A DNA stretch of 64,000 nt. It comes from Amorphophallus konjac (lineage: Eukaryota; Streptophyta; Magnoliopsida; Alismatales; Araceae). The notes under the pieces are model-generated. The model did no database searches. It worked only from the letters and a program-made list of their open reading frames with translations, and was not told where the DNA came from. Numbering within the stretch: the stretch's first letter is position 1; each line of letters opens with the position of its first letter. The position numbers and the translations under genes were made by a program. The stretch covers positions 124,534,886 to 124,598,885 of the forward strand of contig CM040126.1 in NCBI GenBank assembly GCA_022559845.1. Reading direction: 5' to 3'. This document shows, piece after piece, positions 1 to 11,358 of the stretch.

Positions 1-225
1 TGGCTGACTCACTAGCATCCTATGCGTGTAATGCCTCCAGCAATTCTATCTTTATTCAAGATAAAGATCTTCCATGGCTGGTTAGGGGTACTTTCAGGGT
101 TGATAAAGCAAGATTGCCAGCCTTCCGCTTCTAGTTTCTTTTGGTTATACTTTGCACAGCTGTTTTTGTGCTTTGTCATGTGATACATAAGGGCCAATGT
201 TATGGCTTCCTTTTGAAATTTTTTA
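1..225 (-). mobile_element. Left piece of an older LTR-like segment
   Basis: There is no convincing gene here; a 61-codon minus-strand frame at 12-197 resembles nothing I know. The segment abuts the GGGGT duplication of element 1, and the matching right piece begins after 11363 and ends in an LTR-like terminus at 11799. I infer that both belonged to one minus-strand LTR that element 1 entered. The far end lies outside the window, so this cannot be confirmed here. Confidence 0.4.
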
Positions 226-230
226 GGGGT

Positions 231-1017
231 TGAAGAGGCGGAATCTCGCGCTGTGTCCTGAGCGGGCTGTAGATCACCAGAAGATGTTTCTGCAAGAGAA
301 GGGAAATGTATCAGAGGGCCCAGGGGATCTCCTTGGGGGAAAACCCTCCGATGGCTAAGTCAGTAGAGCGATGGTGGAAGCGATAATGGGGGGAGGAGAG
401 AGCTGATGCGCGAGAATCCTCTCCACCAAGGGTGAAGCGAATCGTGCTCAGGAGCTTAGGGTATGTGAATGGCTAGTTCATCTAACCATCTTCCGGAGGG
501 TATCCCTGGCTTAAATAGTGCGTCACCTTTTAAGAGTCCGGTGAGCTGAGGGCTTCTCGGCGGGAGTTACGTCTTCAGCGGGGGCTTTCATGGCCGGATC
601 GTGGGGGCGTTATCCCCTTGGAGTTCGGCAGCTCCCATGACTCTCCCGCTGGCGGAGGACTCTGAACGGCCGCACCTGCAGATAATCAAGCGGTCTCACC
701 GAGCTACGGGGATGCTGGCTCGTGTCCGAGCGATAGGCATGGCCCGGCGAAGGTGGGGTCGGATAGGTCGGCTGGAGCCTCTTTCTCTCGGTCGGAGAGT
801 GGGCTTTAGACCGGACCTTCCATGCGACCTGACCGTTGTCTCGGGCCCTCCGAGCCTAGAAGGCCGTCGGGGAGAGTTGGTTCCTCGAGTCTTTGTTTAT
901 TGGGCTTTACTCCCGAAGTGGGCCCTGTGGGCTATCACTTGGGTGGGCTCGCCCGGTTGGACCTTGTAGGTCTTGTTGGGCTGCCTTTGTGGTGGGCTGC
1001 GGAAATCCCCCTCTCCA
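231..1017 (-). repeat. Element 1 3' LTR
   Basis: Nearly identical to 10572-11358 and exactly equal in length. On the minus strand it starts TGGAGAGG and ends CCTCTTCA, giving TG...CA termini. A minus-strand TATA-like box TATTTAA lies at 511-517 and would be the retrotransposon promoter in the equivalent 5' copy. Confidence 0.95.
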
Positions 1018-1033
1018 CTTGTCCCCCTCCTAC
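1018..1033 (-). other. Polypurine tract of element 1
   Basis: On the minus strand a purine run (AGGAGGGGGACAAG) lies directly upstream of the 3' LTR start, where plus-strand DNA synthesis is primed in LTR retrotransposons. Confidence 0.8.
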
Positions 1034-1228
1034 TCCCGAGCCAAGGAGGCTCGGATGAGTAGTTTTTCGAGGCTTTGGACCGGCGTGGCTCAGGTGGGTG
1101 GAATTCCGTTGGCGTTATGTAGCCGCTTATAGCGGTCGCCGAGGCCCGTAATGATGATCCTGACGGATTTGAAACGAAGGGGCCCCCCTTTTTCTCGGAG
1201 CACGGAACGGCGCGCCGCCACCCTCAGG

Positions 1229-1237
1229 GGTTTATAG
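1229..1237 (+). promoter_or_regulatory. TATA-like box of the antisense gene
   Basis: TTTATAGG about 60 bases before the ATG at 1293, a spacing similar to that at gene A of element 3 (TATA at 42335-42343, ATG at 42253). Placement by position only. Confidence 0.35.
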
Positions 1238-1292
1238 GGGGCGCTGTTCATCGTTCTAGGCTTCCAGGGTTTTAGGCTTTCCTTGCTTCTTG

Positions 1293-3891
1293 ATGCGCCG
1301 TGAGAGCACAGCGGAGACGCGGAGCCTTGCGGCGGCGTTTGAAGAGTTGGCGAGAATAACCGCGGAGGTGGTCCGGCAGCTTCCTTCTCCCCCGGAGTCT
1401 TCAAGCTCGTACGAGGGATCTTCTCCCGATCCGATGGCGGATCAGAGTCCGGAGCTTGTGCCCGTGAGGTGCGATCCCGTCCCCAACAGTAGCGAGTTGG
1501 GAGAAGCAGAGGTGCGGAGGCTGGAGCACCGTTTCCGTCTGCCTTTCCGCTATAGCTTTGCTGCTGCCACTCCATATGAGACGAGTCTGGACGACCGCGA
1601 TGGGCACATTTACACCTTTCTTTTGGCCTGGAAGAGTGGATTCTGGCTTCCTTTCGATCCTTACGTACTGCAGCTTCTCACTTTTTTTCGGTTGGCGCCT
1701 ATCCAGTTGGTGGCCAATTCCTATCTTCTTCTTTCTGCCTTTGCGATCTTGTGCCATCAACGCGGCATCTTCCCGTCTCTGGACCTTTTCCACTTCTTCT
1801 TCGAGCTGAAGGCGCATCCATCGGCTGGGAAAGGTTTTTACTTCATCCAGGCGCGAAGGAACAGGAGCTGCATCTCGCTCGCGGCGAAGGATTCTTCGCA
1901 CAAGGGGTGGAAGACTCAATTCTTCTGGGTGAAGGCGGTGGCGACGGACGAGATCTGGAGATGTCGGACCTCGCCCAATTTTCACCCGAATCTGCCCCCT
2001 CGCCAGGAGGAGTTCCCTCCCCACGTGGAGCAGCAGGCTGCCCGTCTGCTGGAGAATCGCCAATCGACCGAGGAGCTGGTAACGTCAGAGAACATCGAAC
2101 GGTGTCTTCTCTCGCGGTTGACGTCGTCAGGTACGGCTCTTGAGGCTCTTCTTCTGGGGTGGTAACTCTTTTTCCTCCTCCTGACCGGGGCTTCTTCTTG
2201 TTGCAGATGTGAGGCGGGAGCCTCTGGAGGAGGCGGCCGAGGTTATCGATCTGGGAGAAGACTCGGCAGCCGACGAACCTGATGTCTCGGCGGGTCGCGC
2301 TCATGCCCGAGATAAGGGCAAGGGGGCGGCCCCCGAGGGGACTTCTCGATCGACCGGCCTGAAGCGCAAGGATCGCCTGGTGGGGAAATTGCGGGAGGTC
2401 ACGAAGGCCAGGAAGAGGGCCAGGAAAGCCGGTCTTCCTACCACCGTCGGGGGCGACTCTGGCTCGGCGGCGCTCCCCTCTCGGGGGCAGGATGGGGCCG
2501 ACCCTTCTGGGCTGGCTCTCCCATCTGCCGAGCGAGAGGGGGCCGAGGAGACCAGGGGCCCCGCAGAGGGAGGTGATGGGTCGACTCTCCCCTCTGTAGG
2601 GACAGAAGGGGCCGATGCCGGCGTGGCCGGCGCTGGGACCGAGGGTTCGGTCGATGCAGATGGGGGTGTGCCCGTGGGGGCGTCGCAACCCCAAGTGCCG
2701 ACAGTTTCTGGTGCCGTTAATCCTGCGGCGCCGGTCGAGGGAGGGGGTTCACCCGGGGAGGCGTTGCAACCCCAACCGACCGTGGTGCGCGGGGCGGTTA
2801 GTTTCGCCGCTACAACAGGGCCTTCTGGCGGGGTGCCCGGGGTGGAGCGGTCCCCTTTGCCGGAAGCTCTGGTCAGGCTTGGTGTCTCGGGTGATCTGTA
2901 CCGGATCTGCCGGTCGATCGCCGATAGGACGAGGGGAGGAGAAAAGCGCAGCACTCCTGCCGGGGTCCTTGACATCCTGATGGAGGGCGGCCGGGTCATA
3001 GCTCGGACAGTGGCCGTGATGGCAGAGGCGCACGCTCGGACGGAGGCAGAGCGGTCGAAGCTCGCCTGGACCCTTGGTGGATGCGAGGGGAAACTAGCTC
3101 GGCTCGAGGGGGAGCACGAGGGGCTTCGGCGGGAGTTCCTCACATTCAGGGAGTTGGCGCGATCGAGCCGACGGGAAGCCGAGGTGCTGGCCGAGCAGCT
3201 GACAAGGGCCCAAGAATCGCTTGAGAGGAAGAGCAAACGTCTAGAAGACGAGCGTCAACGTCACATCGAGCTGGATAGCCTCTGGGAACTTGAGCGCAGC
3301 GAGCTGCAGGATCGGGCAGAGGACGTGGAGCGCCTTCGCGCCGAGGCCGAGGCGGACCGAGCCTGGGCGGAGGGTCGGATGACCGAGGCCGAGCGGAGGA
3401 TGACCGAGCTGGAGGAGCGTCTGGCGAGGGCGGAAGAGCATGCGGCCGAGGCGGAGCGGGCTCGGGACGGGCAGGTCGAGGCGGAGGCGATCGAGCGCTA
3501 TAGAGGCTCGGAAGCTTACTCGGCCGACCTGATCGCAGCCGCCCTACCCTACTACGAGGTAGCGCTCCGCCGGGGTGCTCGAAAGGGGTTCAGGCAGGGC
3601 TATCGCCGGGCGATGAACTATGCTAATGAGCACCTGGCCGGAGGTGATTTTCCTTATGGCCAGCGTTATGACTCGGACGAGTCAGATTCCAGCTCCTCAT
3701 CTTCGGCCGGGGAAGCACCGGAGGAGTCGCCCCCTGCGGGGTCACCAGCTCCGGAAGCCTCGGGAGGGCTCGTGACCGGGACAGTTCTCGCACAGGCGAG
3801 GTCAGTGTCCGGGCCGACCGTCGCCGAGGGTACCGGGGGTGACGCGTCCCCTACTGCGGTTCCCGAGCTTCAAAGTGGGCCCGAGGCCTGA
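1293..3891 (+). CDS. Antisense spliced gene of element 1 (Transposase_28 / putative gypsy-type transposon protein family)
   Basis: Two exons, 1293-2130 and 2207-3891, join in frame through a 76-base intron and encode about 840 residues with no internal stop, unlike the gag-pol on the other strand. The first exon has a short acidic/Ser-rich start, then a segment (YSFAAATPYE, FWLPFDPYVLQLLTFFRLAP, NSYLLLSAFAILCH, then GKGFYFIQAR) that fits the plant Transposase_28 family (PF04195, from memory). The second exon has an acidic Ala/Gly/Pro-rich linker and a long Arg/Glu-rich coiled coil (about 3000-3480). It then has a conserved-looking block with AALPYYEVALRRGARKGFRQ and a Ser/Glu/Pro-rich tail. 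The function is unknown. Antisense ORFs between pol and the 3' LTR are known in Tat elements such as Grande. I chose ATG 1293 because the codon before it (TTG) is only an open-frame extension. The region is strongly GC-rich. Confidence 0.8.
2131..2206 (+). other. Intron of the antisense gene
   Basis: The donor CAG|GTACGG and acceptor TTGCAG| bound 76 bases. The exon before it leaves one base of a codon (phase 1), the next exon supplies the other two, and the frame continues into VRREPLEEAAEV. Without splicing the first frame ends at 2165. Confidence 0.75.
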
Positions 3892-3963
3892 TGTATTTTG
3901 TTTTATTTTGCCCCTTCCTCTTTTTGTTCATCTTCCTGGTTGTAAGAGGCTTTTATGGGAGGC

Positions 3964-3969
3964 AATAAA
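3964..3969 (+). terminator. Poly(A) signal of the antisense gene
   Basis: AATAAA 73 bases after the stop of the antisense gene, in a T-rich stretch. Likely the cleavage/polyadenylation signal of that transcript. Confidence 0.5.
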
Positions 3970-5106
3970 TAACTTACTTTATTTGATCGCTATCTTTGCT
4001 GTGATTCGGTTGGCGTATCGGGGCAGTTGGAAAGTGCCGATATTTTTTGCGCCATTTTCGCACGTCGATTCGGGAGACTTCTGGCGGGCGTCCTTCCGTA
4101 TTACCATGCTTTGAAAGTCGAGGTGCTTCGCGAATCCCGCTAGGGCGGGGGGCAAGGATTTTGAGGTGACCTTCCTAGGGAGGTCCTGTAGCGTGTTTTC
4201 GAGGGGGGAGTCATTTAAGGCCCGTGGCCTCCCTTGGCCTATAAAAAGGACCGAAGGGTGCTCCTTCTCCCTTAACACTTAGGACTCTCGCCGGTGGTCT
4301 GCTCTTATTCCCTCGTCTTCGCTTTGCGTTGCACCACCGCGATCGGAGCAGGGAGGACCCTTCAGAAGGTGATGCTGCAGATGACGGGGAGCGGCCGGTT
4401 CCAGCTGTCCTGGAATATTGGTCGGGTCCCACGGTCGCCGCGCGTGCATGAGACGGGTCTGACGGTCGCCGCGCGGATCGGGAGAGGGCTTCGACGTGCG
4501 GGGGCACGCCGTTTGCCTCCTCTTGGCTCTGGCGAGGCTTCCGGGCGGACGCCGAGATGGAGGGTGGACGGGGGAGTTAGGGATGCCGACCGCCATTCCC
4601 CTCCGTGGGAGGGGAGGAGGCGGCTCCAATCCCTTCCTTATCCCTGTCCGCAGCCTCTTTCTCTCTCTTTTGTTCTTCATTTCTTTCACTCTTTGGGGGC
4701 TGCTTGCTTTCTGTTCGCCTCCAAAGAGTTGGCAGTTTGGAAGAAAGGGGGCCGTCGCGGCGTGCCCTTTTTCCAGGTTGTTGCCAACTTGGAAGGTAGC
4801 CTTCCTTGCGTGAAAGGTGGCCTTCTCCTTGCCGTCCCTCTGTCACCTTTGTCACGGACCACCCGAGCCAACTGGGTCGACCATCTCTTGTCCGAGCCAG
4901 TTTCTATGCGAGGCAGAGTCAGTGGCTGGATGCGAGAAGGTCAAGACCGGGTCGACCGGGCGATGGCCGTTTGCTGCGGTGCCAGATGTATTTTCACCTT
5001 TTGTTATGTAATGTATTGGCAGTTGCCTTTCTGATGTACCAACAGTTATCTTGAATGAATGCGAAAGATAAGGGGGTCTATTTTACCCAATTTGCTGATA
5101 CAGTAT
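3970..5106. other. Spacer between antisense gene and pol of element 1
   Basis: No gene is recognised on either strand. The frames over 4200-5050 give low-complexity Arg/Pro/Ser-rich protein with no family resemblance. A good plus-strand TATA box sits at 4240. Confidence 0.5.
4240..4247 (+). promoter_or_regulatory. Isolated plus-strand TATA box
   Basis: TATAAAAAGG preceded by GC-rich sequence and followed about 30 bases on by CT-rich sequence (TCTCCCTTAACAC), as in a plant core promoter. A transcript from here would run antisense to pol. I see no clear coding product. Confidence 0.3.
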
Positions 5107-6303
5107 TTAGAAATAAAATCTACGTAGTGTGGTTGCGTTCCATGTCCGGGGAATGGGTTCCCCTTCCATTGTGGCTAACCTGTACGCACCTTTCCCGAGC
5201 GTCTCGATCACTCGGTAGGGGCCTTCCCAATTGGGGGATAGCTTGCCCGCCGCCTCTAGTGGTCGAGAGGCTTCTGCCTTCTTGAGGATGAAGTCCCCTA
5301 GTCGGAATTGTCTGCCTCAGACCCTGGCGTTGTAGTACCGAGTGAGGCGGCGCTGGTACTCCGTAGCTCGGACGTTCGCGATCTCTCAGAGTTCGTCTGC
5401 CAGGTCGAGGTTCTCGAGCAACTTCTGCTCGTTTGCCTCGGGCAAAAAGCTGATCACTCGAAGAGACGGATTGGCGATTTCCAATGGAACGACGGCTTCG
5501 GTGCCATATACCAGTTGAAAAGGGGTCTCACCGGTTGCCATTCTGGGGGTCGTTCGGTGCGACCATAGTACGCTAGGCAGTTCCTCGAGCCAGCTACCCT
5601 TAGCCTTGCTGAGTCTGGTTTTTATGCCCTTCAAGATGGTCTTGTTGGCATTTTCAACCAGCCCGTTGGCCTGAGGGTGGGCGACCGAAGTGAAGTGGTT
5701 GCGGATATTTAGGTCGGCACATCTATCTCGGAAGTATCGAGAGTCGAATTGCCGCCCGTTATCACTCACTATCACTCGGGGGATGCCGAAGCGACAAATG
5801 ATCGATTTCCATACGAAACCCCAGATGACTGTCTCGGTGATCCTCGCTGTTGCTTCAGCCTCGATCCATTTGGTGAAGTAGTCGATGGCGACGATGATGA
5901 ACTTCTTCTGGGATTGAGCCGTTGGGAATGGCCCAAGGATGTCGATCCCCCACCGAGTGAAAGGGTAGGGCTCGGTAAGGGTGACAAGTTCCGTGGCCGG
6001 CTGGTGGACCAAATGGTCGAACCGCTGGCAACGGTCGCAATGTTGTACGTGAGCCGTGCAGTCGCGCTGGAGGGTCGGCCACCAGTATCCTTGCCTTAGC
6101 AGGATTCTGGCCAGCGACCGACCTCCTGAATGTGCTCCGCACAGGCCTTGATGAATCTCCTCAATAGCTTGGCTCGCTTCGTCGGGGCCGAGGCATTTCA
6201 GAAGGGGCCCGGAGAACGATCTTCGGTAGAGGCCGTTGTCGAGGATGACGAAGCGCCGAGCTTGGTACTTCATCTGGCGGGCTTCTCGAGAGTCGGAGGG
6301 TTC
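5107..6303 (-). pseudogene. Element 1 integrase, C-terminal end of pol
   Basis: Integrase inserts element cDNA into the chromosome. From the minus-strand residue 1 at 6273, the zinc-binding H41, H48, C79 and C82 are present. The catalytic triad is D111, D171 (VSDNG) and E207 (NGLVENANK), with the family spacing of 35 residues between the last two. The C-terminal part continues in the same frame through two TGA codons (5386-5388 and 5317-5319) to a plausible true stop TAA at 5107-5109, after the typical ending TWNATTLRRFYF. A TAG at 6304-6306 separates it from the RNase H part. The TGA codons fall where Arg (CGA) is expected, so they look like secondary damage. Confidence 0.9.
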
Positions 6304-9283
6304 CTAGGAGTCTCGTAGCCAGGATAGGTAGGGGGAGCGCCAGTCGTCGGGAGTGGTCGAGTCAATGGCGAGGAGCTCCGAGTCTATGCTCGGGCGCTCT
6401 AGCTCTTCTAGGAGGACCGATCGTGTACCTTCCGGGTCTAGGGAGGAGGCTAGTCGGGAGAGGGCGTCCGCCCGAGAGTTTTGCTCCCGAGCTATTCGGA
6501 CTACCTCGAACTCCTTGAACTGCTGGGCCAGGCTCCGGACCAACTGGAGGTACTTGATCATAGGTGCCTCCCGAGCTTCGTACTCGCCACTGACCTGGCT
6601 TGCGACCAGCTGGGAGTCGGTGTGGATCCTGACTCACTCAGCCCCCAACCGTCGGGCCATGCGGGTCCCCGAGATAAGGGCCTCGTACTCGGAAGCATTG
6701 TTGGATGCCGAAAAGTTGAACTTTAGGGCGTACTGCAACTCTATTCCTTCGGGGGACCTTAGGAGGATCCCTGCGCCGCTGCCGACCGAGTTGGACGATC
6801 CATCGACGAACAGTTCCCAGGTTGGCCCGGTTGCTGTCGGAGGCCTGTCCTCGACCGGAATGGTGCTCTCGGCGATGAAGTCGGCGAGCGCTTGCCCCTT
6901 GATAGCTGATCGTGGCCGATACGAGATGTCGTATGCCCCGAGCATGATGGCCCATTTGACAAGTCGCCCCGAGGCCTCGGGGTGGGCCATAATCTTCTTC
7001 AGTGGCTCGCCGGTTAGCACAGTGATGGGATGCCCCTGGAAGTAGGGTCGGAGGCGCTTTGCGGAGGTAACCAACGCTAGCATGAGTTTCTCGGTTGCGG
7101 GGTACCTCCGTTTGGCCTCGCCAAGCACCTTGCTGGTGTAGTAGACCGGCCTCTCGACTCCCGAGTCATTTCTGACTAGGACCGAGCTGACCGTTGATGG
7201 CGTCGCCGAGAGATAGAGCAGCAAAACCTCGCCCGCAACGGGCTTGGAAAGCACCGGGGGTGAAGCTAGGAGCTCTTTGAGCTCGGCGAACGTTGTCTGG
7301 CATTCCCCGTCCCATGCGAACGTAGCAGACGCTATTTTAGGCCCCCTCATTAGCTTGAAGAAGGGCAAGCATCGTTCGGCCACACGGGACAGGAAACGAC
7401 TGAGAGCGGCGACACGCCCCGTCAGACGCTGGACGTCTTTAATGCACGTGGGCGGGCGCATGTCCAGGATGGCCTGGACCTTGTCAGGGTTTGCTTCGAT
7501 CCCCCGCTGAGTGACCAGGAAACCCAGGAACTTCCCGGATCTTACTCCGAAGGCACACTTGGCGGGGTTGAGCTTCATGCTGTACTTCATGAGGGTGCCG
7601 AAAGTCTCGGTCAGGTCGGTGAGGTGATCGTGAGCCCTCGGGGTCTTAATGAGCATGTCGTCGATGTAGGCTTCGACGTTCCGACCTAACTGTCCCTCGA
7701 ACATATGGTTGACCAGTCGCTGGTATGTGGCTCCAGCATTCTTCAATCCGAAGGGCATCTGGGTGTAGCAGTACACGCCGTAGTCGGTGATGAAGGCGGT
7801 CTTCTTGACATCTTCAGGGTTCATTCAGATCTGATGATAACCCGAATAGGCATCCAGGAAACTGAGTATCTCATTGCCCGAGGTTGAGTCAACCAGTTGG
7901 TCGATGCTTGGTAGCGGATAGCAGTCCTTGGGGGTGGCCTTGTTCAGATCGGTGAAGTCTACGCACATTCGCCACTTGCCGGTGGTCTTCGGCACCAGGA
8001 CGACGTTGGCTAGCCACGTTGGGTACAGGACCGGTCTGAAAAGACCAGTCTCTTGTCCCTTGGTGACCTGCGCCTTGATGATCGCTTGTTTCTCGGGCGC
8101 ATGCTTCCTCCTCCGCTGCTGTACGAGTCTCACGGTGGCATCGAGGTTAAGCTTGTGCATCACAGTTTCCTCTGGTATACCAGGGAGTTGATCATCGGAC
8201 CAAGCGAAGACCCGGACGTACCCAGAAAGAAACTCCTTGTATTGCTGCTGTTCCTTCGGTGGTAGGTCGGAATCGATCCTCACTCCAAGGGCCGAGTCGT
8301 CGTTCAGGAATACCGTTAATAATTCGCCACCGGGCTCGGCGGTCACGGTTTTTCCTTCGACTCCCCTGGGGACCTTATCCTTCCCGTCTGGCCTTGAGGC
8401 TTCCACCGAGATATTGTAGCACCTTCTAGCCGTGGCCTGGTTACCTCGGACTTCCCCCAACCCATTTTTGGTGGGAAACTTCATTTTTTGGTGATAGGTA
8501 GATGGTACGGCCTTTATTCGGCTGAGAATTTTTCGGCCGAAAATGGCGTTGTACGCTATCATACCTTTAATCACTATGAAGTCCACTATGACCGTAACGG
8601 TTTTGGGTGGGGTGCCGATAGTGACCGGCAGGCTTAGGGCTCCCTCGGGGTAGGTGGCCAGGCCATTAAACCCGCACAGGGGTGTTCGGATCGGGCGGAG
8701 CTTGGATGGGTCTTCCCCCATCTTGAGAAAACAGTCATAAGATAATACATCGGGGGCGCTCCCATTATCAACCAAAATCCTGTCTACATTGCAGTGATTT
8801 ATCGTGGCCGAGATAACGAGGGCATCATCATGCGGGGTGCTCAGCCCTTCCAGGTCTTGGTCTGAGAAGACTATGACCTGGGGCTCCATTAGCGGGCCTT
8901 TGGGGGGCTCTAAGGCTCGGCTGGCCCGCTCGGCATGACGTTTCCTTCCTCGACTGGTGTCGCCTCCCGATGCCGCTCCTCCGGAGATGACGTTGATGTG
9001 GACCCCTCGGGGGGCGTTGTCGATCTCCTCTGCGGCGTCTCGGTCTTCTTTGTGCCCGGTTGTGAACCGGGCTAGATGCCCCAGACGGATGAGGCGCTCG
9101 ATCTCGTCTTGGAGCTGATGGCAATCTCCGGTGTGGTGCCCGTGGTCGCCGTGGAATAGGCAATGCCTGTCCCGCTTGCGGTTCTTCGACGTCATCGGCT
9201 CGGGCTGGCGGAGAAGTCCCGAGTCTTTGATGTCTTCGTAGATCTCGTAGACTGGTGCGGTCAAGGGGGTATACTGCTTGTAC
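6304..9283 (-). pseudogene. Element 1 zinc knuckle, protease, RT, RNase H and second RNase H
   Basis: In minus-strand order: a CFHxDHGHxTxxC-type zinc knuckle (9121-9162); an aspartic protease with LVDNGSAPDVL around 8767 (DNG where DTG/DGG is more usual); and a reverse transcriptase with CVDFTDLNKATPKD, SFLDAYSGYHQI, MPFGLKNAGATYQ and the catalytic YIDD at 7657-7668. A Ty3-type RNase H follows. Near 6820-6640 there is a second, archaeal-type RNase H (WELFVDGSSNS, NNASEYEALISG), the hallmark of the Tat lineage. TGA codons interrupt the RT at 7825-7827 (after SGYHQI, where Arg is expected) and the second RNase H at 6634-6636. The downstream frame is otherwise unbroken to 6304. Confidence 0.9.
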
Positions 9284-10534
9284 TTTTTTCTTGCGCTCTC
9301 CTTCTCGATCGCGCTTCTTACTCGAGCCAGGATTTGGCTCGGAGGTCCGCTTTTTGTCCCCCTCCCGACCCGAGCCGGTTGTGTCTCGACAGGCGCTGAG
9401 TACTTCTTCGCACTCGGCGTGGCGCAGTGCCAGAGTCACTAGCTCGGCAAGGGTCGAGGGAGGGTGGAGGACAAGCTCGCGGCGGAGATTCTCGTCCCGG
9501 GTGCCCCCGGTCAGTGCGGTTGTGGCTGAGGCCACATCCAGGCGGGGGATCCTAAGGGCTTCTGATTTAAATTGGTGGACGTAAGTCCAGAGCCTCTCCC
9601 CTTGCGCCTGTTTGAGAGCCAGGAGCCCCGCTACTGACCTTGGGGGGGCGCTACCGGCGAAGCTCTCCTTGAAAATTCGCCCGAATTGCCTGAAGTCTCG
9701 GATGGACCCCGGGGCGAGGGCTCGGAACCATGCCTGAGCGCCCTGGACCAGGGTGGCCGCGAAGGCTCGGCATTTGATGGGACCTGGCGTTCCATGCAGG
9801 GTCACCAGGGCGTCGAAACTGTCGTAGTGGTCGGCTGGGTCGCCCTGGCCGTCGTAGAGCTTGAAGGTTGGGATGGAGGCTCTAGGAGAGACCTCTGCCT
9901 TCAAGATGTACTCGGAGAAAGGGGATTTCTCCTCGTCCTCTGGGAAAGAGGTCTTCTGCAGGGCGCGGAGAGCGCGCTCTTGCTCTGCGAACCGTCTTTC
10001 AAAATCTCGTAGCCGGAGGGACAGTTCCGGCTATGGCCGCGCCGTGGGGCTAGGGGGGGGGGCGTCGTGGCGATCTCCCGGAGCACTGGTGCCCGGGCGC
10101 GGCGGCCTCGCCCCCTGCTTCCCTCTCCTCAGCGTGGAGGAAGCCTCTTGCTCCGCTGGCAGAGCTTGCGAGGGTCCTCCGACGTCGTTGCGGAGGAGCT
10201 GTCGGCCGCGGAGGGTGAAGCGGCCTCCGGCGGTGTGCTGCGTTGCACTCCTTCGAGGGGGACTTCCTGACGGGGCGCGGGACCTCGCGTCCCGGGCCGC
10301 CTGGGCCCTCATGAGCGCCACGAGGACGTCCATCTTCTCGTTGAGGGCTTGGAAGGCGTTGGCGCCACCGTCGAGGGGTGCCCCTGTCTCCGCCGGGGGG
10401 GGTGGTGGTCCGTTAGTGGGGACGCTGGCGTTGGAGGGGGGACTCTGCGAGACCCTAGGGGGGACGCCTCCCGCCGCTGCCACAGCCTTACCTGCCCCGC
10501 CGGCGGATCTCCTCCCTGAGCTTTTTCTCACCAT
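9284..10534 (-). pseudogene. Element 1 Gag
   Basis: Gag forms the virus-like particle. The chosen ATG at 10534 (MVRKSSGRR) is the first Met after the primer site. An N-terminal Ala/Pro-rich region leads to a TAG at 10031-10033, where Gln (CAG) fits. The frame then reopens into the retrotransposon Gag core (FKLYDGQGDPADHYDSF, AFAATLVQGAQAWF, FGRIFKESF). A run of six T at 9284-9289 (six A on the coding strand) marks a one-base frameshift; the zinc knuckle and protease continue in the next frame. Either lesion alone would abolish a full Gag-Pol. Confidence 0.85.
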
Positions 10535-10553
10535 CTTGACTCTTCGTGCGTTT

Positions 10554-10569
10554 CCCACAGACGGCGCCA
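10554..10569 (-). other. Primer binding site of element 1
   Basis: On the minus strand TGGCGCCGTCTGTGGG begins two bases inside the 5' LTR boundary. The first nine bases match the complement of the 3' end of plant tRNA-Asp, the primer used by Tat and Athila elements (tRNA sequence recalled). The match weakens after TGGCGCCGT. Confidence 0.7.
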
Positions 10570-10571
10570 GA

Positions 10572-11358
10572 TGAAGAGGCGGAATCTCGCGCTGTGTCCT
10601 GAGCGGGCTGTAGATCACCAGAAGATGTTTCTGCAAGAGAAGGGAAGCGCATCAGAGGGCCCAGGGGATCTCCCTGGGGGAAAACCCTCCGATGGCTAAG
10701 TCAGTAGAGCGATGGTGGAAGCGATAATGGGGGGAGGAGAGAGCTGATGCGTGAGAATCCTCTCCACCAAGGGTGAAGCGAATCGTGCTCAGGAGCTTAG
10801 GGTATGTGAATGGCTAGTTCATCTTACCATCTTCTGGAGGGTATCCCTAGCTTAAATAGTGCGTCGCCTTTTAAGAGTCCGGTGAGCTGAGGGCTTCCCG
10901 GCGGGAGTTACGTCTTCAGCGGGGGCTTTCATGGCCGGATCGTGGGGGCGTTATCCCCTTGGAGTTCGGCAGCTCCCATGACTCTCCTGCTGGCGGAGGA
11001 CTCTGAACGGCCGCACCTGCAGATAATCAAGCGGTCTCACCGAGCTACGGGGATGCTGGCTCGTGTCCGAGCGATAGGCATGGCCCGGCGAAGGTGGGGT
11101 CGGATAGGTCGGCTGGAGCCTCTTTCTCTCGGTCGGAGAGTGGGCTTTAGACCGGACCTTCCATGCGACCTGACCGTTGTCTCGGGCCCTCCGAGCCTAG
11201 AAGGCTGCCGGGGAGAGTTGGTTCCTCGAGTCTTTGTTTATTGGGATTTTCTCCCGAAGTGGGCCCTGTGGGCTATCACATGGGTGGGCTCGCCCGGTTG
11301 GACCTTGTAGGTCTTGTTGGGCTGCCTTTGTGGTGGGCTGCGGAAATCCCCCTCTCCA
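10572..11358 (-). repeat. Element 1 5' LTR
   Basis: 787 bp, paired with 231-1017. On the minus strand the TATA-like TATTTAA lies at 10852-10858. The LTR ends exactly at the GGGGT duplication at 11359-11363. Confidence 0.95.

Larger units (their letters stand above)
231..11358 (-). mobile_element. Element 1: Ty3/gypsy Tat-lineage LTR retrotransposon, full length
   Basis: Two 787-bp LTRs (231-1017 and 10572-11358) begin TGAAGAGG and end CTCTCCA on the plus strand. They are flanked by identical 5-bp duplications GGGGT at 226-230 and 11359-11363. The element is read on the minus strand: primer site next to the right LTR, then gag, protease, RT, RNase H, a second RNase H-like domain and integrase, with a polypurine tract next to the left LTR. 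The second RNase H, the TGGCGCCGT primer site and the antisense gene behind pol are traits of the Tat lineage (RIRE2/Grande type). I count about 16 differences between the LTRs, mostly transitions, so the insertion is fairly recent relative to its surroundings. The gag-pol is nevertheless broken by six in-frame stops and one frameshift. Confidence 0.95.

Noticed and set aside
1401..2694. Minus-strand frames of 220 and 283 codons
   Set aside because: Opposite the Transposase_28-type exon and part of the coiled-coil exon; composition only.
2301..3236. 311-codon minus-strand frame opposite the antisense gene
   Set aside because: Shadow of the GC-rich plus-strand coding sequence; Ser/Pro/Arg-rich with no motif.
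4294..5034. 246-codon plus-strand frame downstream of the TATA box at 4240
   Set aside because: No recognisable domain, low-complexity composition, and several other frames are equally open here; not enough to call a gene.
10031..10534. The Gag TAG as a programmed readthrough stop
   Set aside because: The same polyprotein has five other stops and a frameshift, and CAG-to-TAG decay explains it more simply.
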